Shown here piece by piece: positions 8,485 through 17,483 of a stretch of 64,000 nucleotides of DNA; position 1 is the stretch's first letter; each line of letters starts with the position of its first letter. The position numbers were made by a program, and so were the translations under genes. The notes beneath the pieces were generated by a model that worked only from the letters and a program-made list of their open reading frames with translations, ran no database searches and had not been told where the DNA came from. The DNA comes from CAIKBL01 sp964555355 (GTDB lineage: Bacteria; Pseudomonadota; Gammaproteobacteria; Ga0077536), in NCBI GenBank assembly GCA_964555355.1, contig CAZKRY010000015.1:62001-126000 (forward strand), written 5' to 3'.

Positions 8485-9510
8485 CTAGTTCCGCCAATTC
8501 CTAAAATAGAATCTGCTTACCTTCATATCGAGAAAATGAATGTTCGAATCCTTGTAAGGTAGCTTACAAAAGATTAGTCCCATTACGTTTGCCAATGGTC
8601 CTGGCATGTAAGCAATCGCTGCGGCCTTGACTAAGTCCAACATGGATGACACGCGAGGCTTCACCCAATTGCGGAATTCTACGTGAGAATACGTGCCCTT
8701 CGCGCGGTAGAAGAGCAGGCTTTTTATGCTTTTCCATGGTTCCTGTCGATAGCACCGTCGCTTAATGTGCTCCGAAACTCCGCGCAAGGAGAAAATCAAA
8801 TCAGTCCAGCGAATCATACGAATTTCGAATTCTTTCGGGCGCCATTGCGTATTTCCGAAGCGCACGGAGATATAGGGTGTCGCAAGAACAATCGTGGAAG
8901 CGGGCAGCTGGGCTTGGAAAATTACCCCGACGTGGATGAAATACGAGCCGAAATAACTCTCCCTATCTCGCGCTATCCATACATCGCGTCGAATAACCAC
9001 AGCCCCGATGTAGGTTAGGTAACCCGATGTATCCACAAACAGAGAGTCAAACTCCTCCGGCACATAAACTCGATTTTGATTTGCTCCGAGTCGATTGGCG
9101 TCGAGAACTTTCGAGAGATCAAAGGTCCGGATTTCGGAATTGAGAATAATCAGACTATGTTTCGAGCGTATCGATTCGAGTATTTCCGCGATGGCACCTG
9201 GGAGTGCTAGGTCGTCATCCGACATTAACCAACAATATTCGCCACGTGCGGCTTCGACCGCGTAATTGAAGTCACGGTCCACGCCGGAATTTGTCTCATG
9301 TTTCACGTAGCGTACGTAGGGGGTTCTGCTTTCGTAAGCACGCAAAGTGTGTTCGGTGTTATCGGTAGAGCCCCCATCGAGCACGACGATTTCTACCTGG
9401 CCTCGAATCTGAGAAATCAACGAATCAAGGGTCTCTCCAATGAACGCCCCCCGATTCCGGGTTGCTATGCAAATAGAGAGTTTTGGCAGTTCTTCATTTG
9501 ACGAAGACAA
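8485..9510 (-). CDS. Glycosyltransferase family 2 protein (abequosyltransferase-like)
   Basis: 341 residues from a TTG at 9510. This start is preferred because GAGAAGGAG lies 9 bases before it; the frame is open to another TTG at 9552. The N-terminal GT2 fold shows LSICIATRNRGAF, VVLDGGSTDNT, then YCWLMSDDD, the DXD-type metal motif as written in O-antigen abequosyl- and related transferases. There are no obvious membrane helices. The reading frame overlaps the end of the upstream methyltransferase by 17 bases, so the two are probably translationally coupled. The sugar added cannot be read from sequence. Confidence 0.82.
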   Translation of the reverse strand: MSSSNEELPKLSICIATRNRGAFIGETLDSLISQIRGQVEIVVLDGGSTDNTEHTLRAYESRTPYVRYVKHETNSGVDRDFNYAVEAARGEYCWLMSDDDLALPGAIAEILESIRSKHSLIILNSEIRTFDLSKVLDANRLGANQNRVYVPEEFDSLFVDTSGYLTYIGAVVIRRDVWIARDRESYFGSYFIHVGVIFQAQLPASTIVLATPYISVRFGNTQWRPKEFEIRMIRWTDLIFSLRGVSEHIKRRCYRQEPWKSIKSLLFYRAKGTYSHVEFRNWVKPRVSSMLDLVKAAAIAYMPGPLANVMGLIFCKLPYKDSNIHFLDMKVSRFYFRNWRN

Positions 9511-10489
9511 GTCCGACAACTCCTTCTCCCGGCAGCTCGGATAGCGAGCCAAAGTACCGGAATTCGGTCGCCATAAAGTAGGGTTCTTCCCAGTACGGAT
9601 AATATGGGTTAGCGCGCTTTCGATGCGAATTAGTCAACATCGCGCCGGCAGTTTTCTCTCCGTAAACAATCATGTGAGCAGGCCGTCCGACGACGCTATA
9701 TAACTTTCGCTCCAAGGCACGCTGATCGTAAAGGCGTTGGAAAAAGGTGTATCCGTCATCCGTTTTCGGCAAGATTCCCCAGTAGTCCTTATCGACATAT
9801 TGGTCCGAAGCTTTGGCCATGCATGGTAGTGTCAGCACCAACCGGCCACCCGGACGCAGCAAATCCCAAAGGGAGCGAAGCGCGGCTTCATCATCCGGTA
9901 TGTGTTCCAATACCGACACCGACGTGATCAAATCAAAGGTTCCCGGAGCGAACTCAGCATCAGAAATCAACGCGCTATGCATGTGGCATAGGTGCTCTAA
10001 ACCGGCTGCCCGAATCACCTTTGCGGTAGTCGACAAATCATTTTTGTCGGGGTTTAGCAAATCCGCGCATGGGGGATGCATTTGATCGACCACGCACAAC
10101 GGTACTAGCCGCGGCGAGGAAACATCTAAATAACGTTGGGGACGTAAGTCCTTTACAGAATCGAGTACGAATTCCAATTCAAAGTACCTAGTCGATTCCA
10201 TTGGCATAAACAAAAAATGAAAAATGTCCCGCAGCGGGAGACGGTTCTTGACGCTAAATAACGCTTTGATTCCGAAGCGTAAGCTCCAATCTCGCGCAAA
10301 CTTTCCGGGAACCCCAACTCGCCGGGCTTTCGCCCAAAACCAGCTGGAATAAATCATGCCTTTAACGGCGTGCTCAATTGCGCCGAAGATTGTACGTCTC
10401 GCGCGGTTTGGAATTTCTATCAACACGCGCATTGAATCGTCTTCGCGATCTGACGAAACAGGAATGGGTGACAGTTCGTTTGTTGACAT
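9494..10489 (-). CDS. Class I SAM-dependent methyltransferase
   Basis: 331 residues. A long N-terminal part of unknown role (1-115) precedes a methyltransferase-11-type Rossmann domain. The SAM-binding strand is a variant (YLDVSSPRL) lacking the usual GxGxG, but FDLITSVSVLEHIPDDEAA and LLRPGGRLVLTLPC are the classic later motifs. It lies in a glycan block and is coupled to the next glycosyltransferase, so the acceptor is likely a sugar hydroxyl or lipid-linked glycan (inference). The divergent SAM loop should be noted in any activity claim. Confidence 0.75.
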   Translation of the reverse strand: MSTNELSPIPVSSDREDDSMRVLIEIPNRARRTIFGAIEHAVKGMIYSSWFWAKARRVGVPGKFARDWSLRFGIKALFSVKNRLPLRDIFHFLFMPMESTRYFELEFVLDSVKDLRPQRYLDVSSPRLVPLCVVDQMHPPCADLLNPDKNDLSTTAKVIRAAGLEHLCHMHSALISDAEFAPGTFDLITSVSVLEHIPDDEAALRSLWDLLRPGGRLVLTLPCMAKASDQYVDKDYWGILPKTDDGYTFFQRLYDQRALERKLYSVVGRPAHMIVYGEKTAGAMLTNSHRKRANPYYPYWEEPYFMATEFRYFGSLSELPGEGVVGLVFVK

Positions 10490-10542
10490 ACGCGAATAAT
10501 CTTAGGAGTGCCGCTCTGGCGCGTTTCGAACGTTACCGCGCA

Positions 10543-12051
10543 TCAGGAGAAAATTGACCGCCGCGAAAATTGACCAAACAAAACACTGCGCGTGCTAGGC
10601 ACCGACATTGCGGAGCCGGCAAAAACAATTGACGCGATCAGGGCTAGTTTCGATATTGTCATGAGCGAATTATCGTCAAAGGTGACCAGCCGATAGCTTA
10701 CGGCTGTTATGAATATGCTGACCACGAGCGGGGGGAGCAGATCTTCCAGGAACCACTTTCGTGCATGACCTGAAAGCAAACGTCGATGTGTCAACGGGAC
10801 TCCCGCGACGAGATGAAAGCAATTAAACACCACCCAACCGCTGGCGACGCCGATTCCACCATAGACCGAAGCGCTCCAAAAAAACAGCGGGGTAAAGATT
10901 ATTAACTCGACTACACCCAAAACGAGTCCAAGGCGGGTCCATCCATTTGCCAGTTGCAATCCATAAGGTAGGTGCATCAACCCGTTAAGCGCGGTCCCGG
11001 CGAGCAGGAGCTGCGCGATAAGTGAGGTGTTTCGGGCAACTTCACGATCGCTGATCCATAGATTGATACACACCTCTGAATACATCCCAATGACGACGGT
11101 GGTTGGGAGTATGCACACCGCCATCAATTGAGTTCCTGCATGATAGAGCTCACTGAGATTGTCCAATCGCTCGAGCTTTACCAGTCCGGACATTCTCGGG
11201 AATACCGCAGAGTAAATGGGCGTTATGAATAATTGAAGGCTACCGGCAACCATGCCAGCGGTCGCGTAGTAGCCAAGCTCTTTTAAGTCTCCGCGCCAAC
11301 TAAGCGCGATGCGATCCATCTGCGAGAGTAAAATTCCCAGGGCAAGAAGTCCACTCATGCCGGTGACAAATGGCACTCGGCGACGAAGCAATTCCAACTT
11401 GACGTGCGCGTGGCGGGTAATCTTCGGCATGACATGCCATAGAACCGCTGCGCTTAATATCACCTGTACTCCGCTTCCCATCGCGTACCAACTGAAGTAC
11501 CCGTCAGGCGATGGGTACCAATAAGTGACAACGACCAACGCCCCGACCACCGTAAAAGTAGAGCAAGCGATACGCAAAGCATTTAGTAGAAGCAAGCGCT
11601 GCAGTCCAATAAGTCCGCCTTGATAGAAACTCAAAGGCCATTGTATTGCGACGACCAACGCGATTAGTTGAACTGAGTGAGCTGTGGCTGAGAGCTGGGG
11701 TGCATCGGCCTTCAACCAGGTAGATGCGATCAAAGGAGCGAATGAATACAGGATGCCCCCGATGGCTAATCCTATCAACCAGTACACGGTCTCGAGCGTG
11801 CGCAAGAAGTCAGACATTTCGTGCGTCTGGTCGGACGTGGCAGCGTAACGGGCCAGTTCGCGGTTAATTGTCGTGCTCAGACCTAAGTCGAGCACTTGAA
11901 GGGTCATCTGCAGGATCATAAAAAATCCAATTAACCCGTAGCCTTCCACGCCAAGTGCTTTGATCAAAATCGGCACGCTGGTGAACTGGAGGAGAGCGAC
12001 CCATCCAAAACCCACGAAGTTCGCGATGAGATTAAGTCTCAGGCTAGTCAT
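10543..12051 (-). CDS. Polysaccharide flippase of the MVF/Wzx family
   Basis: 502 residues, almost entirely hydrophobic, with 12-14 predicted membrane helices. The start MTSLRLNLIANFVGFGWVAL and the block LGVEGYGLIGFFMIL match the N-terminal Wzx/PST pattern, where an exporter family motif follows the first helix. Family members flip undecaprenyl-diphosphate-linked glycans to the periplasm. No Wzy polymerase-like gene is visible nearby, so the glycan may be transferred as a single unit rather than polymerised. It lies 53 bases before the methyltransferase on the same strand, probably in one operon with it and the GT2. Confidence 0.85.
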   Translation of the reverse strand: MTSLRLNLIANFVGFGWVALLQFTSVPILIKALGVEGYGLIGFFMILQMTLQVLDLGLSTTINRELARYAATSDQTHEMSDFLRTLETVYWLIGLAIGGILYSFAPLIASTWLKADAPQLSATAHSVQLIALVVAIQWPLSFYQGGLIGLQRLLLLNALRIACSTFTVVGALVVVTYWYPSPDGYFSWYAMGSGVQVILSAAVLWHVMPKITRHAHVKLELLRRRVPFVTGMSGLLALGILLSQMDRIALSWRGDLKELGYYATAGMVAGSLQLFITPIYSAVFPRMSGLVKLERLDNLSELYHAGTQLMAVCILPTTVVIGMYSEVCINLWISDREVARNTSLIAQLLLAGTALNGLMHLPYGLQLANGWTRLGLVLGVVELIIFTPLFFWSASVYGGIGVASGWVVFNCFHLVAGVPLTHRRLLSGHARKWFLEDLLPPLVVSIFITAVSYRLVTFDDNSLMTISKLALIASIVFAGSAMSVPSTRSVLFGQFSRRSIFS

Positions 12052-12209
12052 TGGGTCTATCGATTCCGGTTCCTAGATCGCGACGATTGTGAGACGCAAG
12101 TAGCAAAGTTCAACCGCCGCCGCCCGCGTGTCTGAAGTACGCATTGTTTCGACCGATATCTCGAGCCATTCGCGCAGTCCTTAAACGTTCTAATCCTTCA
12201 GGGTTACGA

Positions 12210-12237
12210 TTGCTCGATCACGGATTTAAAGTAATGC
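12210..12237 (+). promoter_or_regulatory. Possible sigma-70 promoter of the C-methyltransferase/SDR pair
   Basis: TTGCTC, a 16-base spacer and TAATGC lie upstream of the gene at 12331. A second candidate, the extended -10 TGCTACTAT at 12290-12298, is closer to the gene but has no good -35. The rest of the roughly 280-base divergent gap holds nothing I can identify. Confidence 0.3.
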
Positions 12238-12330
12238 TCCCTCGGAGTCGACGGAGTCGCACAAGTCGCAGCCACTTCGCAACGGTTTTTGCTACTATTT
12301 GTGGAACTCCAGCATGCGCAAAGCGACCCT

Positions 12331-13599
12331 ATGAAACTTAGCACAGATAACCCCGTCGCCAAAATTACCGAAATTACGAGGTGCCGAATTGGTGGGAGTA
12401 AGCATTTAGTTTCCGTGCTGAACCTGGGGGAGCAGTACCTCACCGGAATATTCCCGAAAGATCCGGCGCAAGCCATTACCAAGGGCCCGCTCGATCTTGT
12501 GTGGTGCCCAGACAGCGGCCTGCTTCAGTTGCGCCATTCCTATGATTTGTCGGAAATGTACGGTGAGAATTATGGATATCGCTCGGGCCTTAACGCCTCA
12601 ATGGTTAACCATTTACAGCACAAGGTACGAGGTCTATTGCGGAGAGTGCCGCTTGGTGCTGGAGATTGGGTGCTCGATATCGGGAGTAACGACGGCACGC
12701 TGCTAAAAACTTATGCCGACTTAAATATTCGACGTGTCGGCATCGATCCCACCGCGCGCAAGTTTATGGAGTTCTATCCGAAAGAAATTTCAGTCATTCC
12801 CGAATTTTTTACGGCTAATCGATTTCTGGAAGCGTCAGGTCAGCGCAAAGCAAAAATAATTACGTCAATCGCTATGTTTTACGACCTGGAAGATCCGAAT
12901 ATCTTTGTCTCCGACATCCAAAAGTGCCTCGCGCCGGACGGTGTATGGCATTTCGAGCAGAGCTACATGCCGTCGATGTTACGCACCAACGCGTACGATA
13001 CCGTTTGTCATGAACATCTCGAGTATTACTCATTACGCGTAATTAAAGATTTACTCGCGAAGCATGCTCTGAAGATTGTTGATGTGCAGATGAATGCGGT
13101 TAACGGTGGCAGTGTTGCGGTGACTGCCTGCAGGAAAGATTCCGCGTTATTCAAAACAGAAACCATCGTGGATTGGTTGTTGTATCAGGAAGAGAATTGG
13201 GGACTCGATTCGCCCAAGCCGTACCGACAGTTTGAAGAGAGAGTATTCAAACATCGAACCGATTTGCAGAAGCTAATCAAGCTACTCGTCCAAAGCGGGA
13301 AAAAGGTATTGGGCTATGGCGCTTCTACCAAGGGAAATGTACTCCTCCAGTTTTGTAATTTCGGGCCCGAGGAGATACCGGCGATAGCAGAAGTCAATCC
13401 CGACAAGTTTGGGGCGCACACGCCCGGAACGCTAATTCCGATCGTATCCGAGGCAGACGCGAAAGCAATGAATCCCGATTACTTCCTCGTACTACCATGG
13501 CACTTCAAGAGCGGCATCATCGATAGAGAAAAGGAATTTTTATCACGTGGTGGAAAGCTCATTTTCCCGTTACCGGAAATAGAAATCGTAGGCGACTAA
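12331..13599 (+). CDS. Sugar C-methyltransferase family protein (NovU/TylC3-like)
   Basis: 422 residues from the ATG at 12331. Three parts: an N-terminal putative zinc domain (TRCRIGGSKHL to CPDSGLLQL), a SAM domain with WVLDIGSNDGTLL, and the C-terminal C-methyltransferase domain (GYGASTKGNVLL, HTPGTLIPI). Between them lies the catalytic block FEQSYMPSML with DTVCHEHLEYYSL and NGGSVAV; the HEH pair is the base region in TylC3-type enzymes, which add a branch methyl to a 4-keto-hexose nucleotide. The usual zinc pattern CxxC/CxxC is reduced to CRIG and CPDS. The next gene starts within its stop codon (TAATG), so a shared sugar pathway is likely. Confidence 0.85.
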   Translation: MKLSTDNPVAKITEITRCRIGGSKHLVSVLNLGEQYLTGIFPKDPAQAITKGPLDLVWCPDSGLLQLRHSYDLSEMYGENYGYRSGLNASMVNHLQHKVRGLLRRVPLGAGDWVLDIGSNDGTLLKTYADLNIRRVGIDPTARKFMEFYPKEISVIPEFFTANRFLEASGQRKAKIITSIAMFYDLEDPNIFVSDIQKCLAPDGVWHFEQSYMPSMLRTNAYDTVCHEHLEYYSLRVIKDLLAKHALKIVDVQMNAVNGGSVAVTACRKDSALFKTETIVDWLLYQEENWGLDSPKPYRQFEERVFKHRTDLQKLIKLLVQSGKKVLGYGASTKGNVLLQFCNFGPEEIPAIAEVNPDKFGAHTPGTLIPIVSEADAKAMNPDYFLVLPWHFKSGIIDREKEFLSRGGKLIFPLPEIEIVGD

Positions 13600-14558
13600 T
13601 GCCGACAGCGATTATCGTTGGGCACACCGGTCAAGATGGGCAATTTCTATGGGAGCAGCTTAGTGCCTCGAATTACTCACTAGTAGGAATTTCGTCGACT
13701 AAGGTGGCAAGCCATCGCCTCGCATGGGATGAGCCTGTGGAAATTCGTGATGCAGGGTCGGTTAGCCGACTAATTGCCGAAATACGGCCCGAGCAAGTTT
13801 ATTTTCTTGCCGCGCATCACCATAGCGCGCAAGAGGGCGCGAGCAGCGGCGAAGAAGCGCTGCTACAAGGCACCTTGGTGAACGCGAATTCTTTTTTGAA
13901 TTTTATGGCGGCCTGTGTCACGCATATGCCGACTTGCCGCCTCTTCTATGCCTCCTCTTCAAGAATTTATGGCGATCTGGCGAGCGGCGTTCAAAACGAA
14001 TTATCCCCCCGTGCGCCAACCTGCCCATACGGACTTTCAAAACTCATGGGAATGCAGTTTGCAGACTATTACAGGCGACGCAAGCAGCTCTTTGTTTCGT
14101 GCGGGATACTGTTCAATCATGAATCGAGGCGACGGGGCCGACTTTATGTTTCGCAGCGTATCGTCAACGAGCTACTCGAAATAAAGTTAGGAGAGCGACA
14201 GTATCTTGAACTCGGGAATTTAAGCGCTGCGGTAGATTGGGGTTTCGCGGCCGATTACACGAGAGCGATGCGGTCGATACTGGAAGCTGATGCACCGGAC
14301 GACTACGTAATTGCCACCGGCCAGACTCGCACCATATTAGACATGGTACGCAGCGCGGCGGAATTGATGGGGATAGATCCCTCCAAGTGTGTCCGTGAGA
14401 CACCTTCATTGCTCAAGCGGAATTCCCAACTTATTGTCGGCGACATCGCCAAAATACGTGCGAGGACAGGCTGGACGCCGGTTACGTCTTTTGACGAGAT
14501 GATGGAGGATATCGTTCGCGGTGCATTTCTTAGCCGGGGCGTGATCTACCAAGGGTAA
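13599..14558 (+). CDS. GDP-mannose 4,6-dehydratase-like NAD(P)-dependent SDR
   Basis: 319 residues, extended SDR fold. The cofactor loop GHTGQDG is that of the Gmd family, and the catalytic Tyr-Lys pair is YGLSK. The serine-containing strand reads SSSRIYG, whereas Gmd has a catalytic Glu at the Arg position (TSELYG). A true 4,6-dehydratase is therefore doubtful, and an epimerase or 4-ketoreductase of a nucleotide hexose is as likely. It overlaps the C-methyltransferase stop by one base, which fits joint synthesis of a branched or deoxy sugar. Confidence 0.8.
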   Translation: MPTAIIVGHTGQDGQFLWEQLSASNYSLVGISSTKVASHRLAWDEPVEIRDAGSVSRLIAEIRPEQVYFLAAHHHSAQEGASSGEEALLQGTLVNANSFLNFMAACVTHMPTCRLFYASSSRIYGDLASGVQNELSPRAPTCPYGLSKLMGMQFADYYRRRKQLFVSCGILFNHESRRRGRLYVSQRIVNELLEIKLGERQYLELGNLSAAVDWGFAADYTRAMRSILEADAPDDYVIATGQTRTILDMVRSAAELMGIDPSKCVRETPSLLKRNSQLIVGDIAKIRARTGWTPVTSFDEMMEDIVRGAFLSRGVIYQG

Positions 14559-14609
14559 CTCTCCGGTACGCAATAATCGTTAAACCCCTCGGCGGCCGGT
14601 CAGTTGGTA

Positions 14610-15857
14610 CTAATGAGGTCGCGGTGCCTCTGCCATTTGTCCCAATAGTGAAGCGTATTGGTCCGCAATGTTTGGCCAGTCAAACCGTCGCATCGCGTTA
14701 TCGCGAGCATGTGTTACCACCGCGCTGCATAACGTTGAGTTGTTCAATCCAATCTTGATTCGCTCAGCCAGCGCTTGAGGATTCCCGGCCTCAAATAGCA
14801 AGCCGTCCACGCCATCTTCTATTACCTCACGGATTGCCGCGAGATCGGAGGCAATCGCGACACAACCGCACCCGATCGCCTCAACCGTAACCAACCCTAG
14901 ACCTTCTTGATCGCCCAGCGCATCGATGATCGATGGAATCACGGCGATAGAGGCCGAAGAATAAAGTGCCGGCAAATCCGCCTGCGGGCGTGCACCGAGA
15001 AACTCGATCTGCGAAGTTACGCCGAGCGATTGCGCGAGCGTCGTCAGTTTTCCGCGTTCCGGTCCGTCGCCCACGATGACAAGTTCGAGCGCAGGAAACT
15101 CTGTGCGTAAGAGGGCGAGCGCGCGAATCAAGATATGCGCACCTTTTTTTTCGACTAGCCGGCCGACAAACACTAGCCGATGCGGTAGACGTTGCACCCC
15201 GTCAACCGGTTTGAACATGCCGGTTAAATCAACCCCCATCGATAACACAGAGGTGGGTGTCTTTATTGCACTTTCCCGTTGCAACGTCTCCTGCATGAAT
15301 TTGCTAACCAACGTGATATGGGATGCCTTAGCGGCAACCCAGCGACGGAGTGTTGCGTAGATTCGCCCGCGCAGGGCGAACAAGTCGCCCCCGTGCGAAG
15401 TCAATATCAACGGCGGAAACCGAGTGCCCAAAACGCAGCTAGCAAGCGCCGCAATCAGTCCGCCGGGAATCAGCCAATGCGCGTGTACCACGTCATAACG
15501 GCCGTTTTTAACCATCCGGATCGTCTGCCACAAATACACCAACAGAAATGACGGAAGCGCGAGCGCGCGTAGCGGTTGATGGCGCAGGCGGCTGATGATG
15601 CCCCCTTCGCCGGCAATGACTTCGAGAGAACTAGGCGCATACCTAAAACGCCGCACAGAAACGCCATCCAGCATCTCCTGTTCGGCGGCCGACGGCAAAT
15701 GTGGCGTCAATACTTCCGGGTGAATATCGCATGCGGGCAGTCGCCTGCAAAGTTCATGAACGAATGGGGGCAGGGTATCGCGCGGGTAACGCGGATAAGT
15801 CGAGGCAAGGACGAGTACTTTAAGAGCAGCCTTGGCGGGCGTTGCGTTACCCTGCAT
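14610..15857 (-). CDS. Glycosyltransferase family 4 protein
   Basis: 415 residues with a GT-B fold. The N-terminal half has LVLASTYPRYPRDTLPPFV, VVHAHWLIPGG and SHGGDLFALRG; the donor half has LVFVGRLVEKKG, ELVIVGDGPERG and a complete EX7E motif (EGLGLVTVE). Similar proteins act in capsule, colanic-acid and exopolysaccharide synthesis. It begins 7 bases after suhB ends and is probably in one transcript with it, an edge between the housekeeping region and the glycan block. Confidence 0.87.
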   Translation of the reverse strand: MQGNATPAKAALKVLVLASTYPRYPRDTLPPFVHELCRRLPACDIHPEVLTPHLPSAAEQEMLDGVSVRRFRYAPSSLEVIAGEGGIISRLRHQPLRALALPSFLLVYLWQTIRMVKNGRYDVVHAHWLIPGGLIAALASCVLGTRFPPLILTSHGGDLFALRGRIYATLRRWVAAKASHITLVSKFMQETLQRESAIKTPTSVLSMGVDLTGMFKPVDGVQRLPHRLVFVGRLVEKKGAHILIRALALLRTEFPALELVIVGDGPERGKLTTLAQSLGVTSQIEFLGARPQADLPALYSSASIAVIPSIIDALGDQEGLGLVTVEAIGCGCVAIASDLAAIREVIEDGVDGLLFEAGNPQALAERIKIGLNNSTLCSAVVTHARDNAMRRFDWPNIADQYASLLGQMAEAPRPH

Positions 15858-15864
15858 GGCAATG

Positions 15865-16662
15865 TTAAGCGTTCGGCTGGGCCAAGGGGAAGGTTTTCAA
15901 CACCGCGTGGAACTCGTCAAAGAGGCGGGAAGTCGCGGCGATGATCGAGCCTTCTTCGAGCAAAATCGATCCTGGCTCGATGGCACTGACCATCCCCCCC
16001 GCCTCCTGCACCAATAACATTCCGGCTGCGATATCCCATGGCTTCAAGCCGTACTCCCAGTAACCATCCAAGCGCCCCGCCGCCACATACGCCAAATCAA
16101 GGCTCGCGGCACCCGCACGCCGCACGCCTTCCACCCGATGAAGAAACGCGGCGAACGATTTGAGGTAGGGTTCAATGAGCTTCTCATCGCGGATGGGAAA
16201 GCCGGTCGCAAGCAGTGCTTGATCGAGGTTACGACAGCGACTAACCCGTATCTTGCGGTCATTCAATAGCGCGCCCGCACCTCGCGTCGCCGTGAACAAC
16301 TCGTCCCGTATGGGGTCATACACCACGGCTTGTTCAATTTGACCTTTGACCGCCAGCGCGATCGAGACTGCGACTTGCGGATAGGTATGCAAGTAATTCG
16401 TCGTGCCGTCGAGCGGATCGATGATCCACACGAAGTCGCTCGAGCCGTCGATACCGGACTCTTCGGCCATGATTTGATGACTGGGATAGGCCTTGCGTAA
16501 GGTCTCGATGATTGCGGCCTCGGCCTCCCGATCGGTCGAGGATACGTAATCTCGACGGCCTTTGAGATCGACCTTCACCGTATCCATTCGCGCCATGCTG
16601 CGCAGGATGATGGTGCCGGCACGGCGCGCCGCGCGCACCGCGATGTTCAACATGGGATGCAT
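15865..16662 (-). CDS. suhB: Inositol-1-monophosphatase SuhB
   Basis: 265 residues; the start is taken at the second of two adjacent ATG codons (MHPMLNIAVRAARRAG, the usual SuhB beginning). Mg-dependent phosphatase motifs are present: EAEAAI, AEESG, the metal/catalytic WIIDPLDGTTNYLH, and near the C-terminus LKPWDIAAGMLLVQEAGG. In Escherichia coli SuhB dephosphorylates inositol phosphate and also assists ribosomal RNA antitermination. It is divergent from trmJ, with 57 bases between, as in many gammaproteobacteria. Confidence 0.95.
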   Translation of the reverse strand: MHPMLNIAVRAARRAGTIILRSMARMDTVKVDLKGRRDYVSSTDREAEAAIIETLRKAYPSHQIMAEESGIDGSSDFVWIIDPLDGTTNYLHTYPQVAVSIALAVKGQIEQAVVYDPIRDELFTATRGAGALLNDRKIRVSRCRNLDQALLATGFPIRDEKLIEPYLKSFAAFLHRVEGVRRAGAASLDLAYVAAGRLDGYWEYGLKPWDIAAGMLLVQEAGGMVSAIEPGSILLEEGSIIAATSRLFDEFHAVLKTFPLAQPNA

Positions 16663-16719
16663 CATTTCGTTCCGCGTCTACAATGGCGCGCATTCTTCAC
16701 TATTCCAACCTAAGAAGCG

Positions 16720-17475
16720 ATGAGTAACACCCCATCACCCGCGGTCGACGAATACACGGGAGGATTGCGCCATGTCGCGATTGTGCTCGTTGAACCTTCG
16801 CATCCGGGTAACATCGGGGCGACCGCGCGCGCGATGAAAACCATGGGGTTACGCACCTTAAGGCTGGTTAATCCGCGTGAATTTCCATCGCCGGTGGCGA
16901 ATGCGCGAGCGTCCGGCGCGGATGATTTGTTGACGCAGGCGCGGTGTTTTGGCTCGCTCGCGGAGGCGCTTGCCGATTGTGGTTTCGTGGCCGGCACCAC
17001 TGCCCGCGCGCGCTATCTAGAAGGCGAAGTGCACGCGCCGCGCGACATCGCGGCCCACATCGCGGCGTTACCGCCGGCGACTGCTAGCGCCATCGTCTTT
17101 GGGCGCGAGCAATCCGGGCTGACGAACCAAGAACTCGCGCACTGTCATCAGGTGATTCGGATCCCGACCGATGCGGAATTCAGTTCGTTGAACATCGCGC
17201 AAGCCGTACAGATCTGCGCTTACGAGGTTCGCTTGGCCTGCGTGAGTGCGCGACATGTCGATAACGATGAACCACTCGCGACCGCGCTTGAGAAAAACCA
17301 GGCGCTTGCGCATGTACAAGAGGTCATGGAATTGGTCGATTTTTTTGATCCACGACGGCCCAAACTGCTGCCGCTCAGGCTGCAGCGGTTGCTCAATCGC
17401 GCCGATTTAAAACGCAGTGAAATTCGAATTTTGCGTGGCTTTCTCGCCGCCGTGCAAAGCGGATTTAAACGATAA
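16720..17475 (+). CDS. trmJ: tRNA (cytidine/uridine-2'-O-)-methyltransferase TrmJ
   Basis: 251 residues, SPOUT fold with a C-terminal trefoil knot. The N-terminal block VLVEPSHPGNIGATARAM contains the catalytic Arg; FGREQSGLTNQELAHC and SSLNIAQAVQICAYE form the SAM-binding knot. The C-terminal helical extension (about 175-251) is the TrmJ-specific part. It modifies position 32 of several tRNAs. It stands divergent from suhB and converges on purM with 8 bases between stops. Confidence 0.94.
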   Translation: MSNTPSPAVDEYTGGLRHVAIVLVEPSHPGNIGATARAMKTMGLRTLRLVNPREFPSPVANARASGADDLLTQARCFGSLAEALADCGFVAGTTARARYLEGEVHAPRDIAAHIAALPPATASAIVFGREQSGLTNQELAHCHQVIRIPTDAEFSSLNIAQAVQICAYEVRLACVSARHVDNDEPLATALEKNQALAHVQEVMELVDFFDPRRPKLLPLRLQRLLNRADLKRSEIRILRGFLAAVQSGFKR

Positions 17476-17483
17476 AAAGTGCC

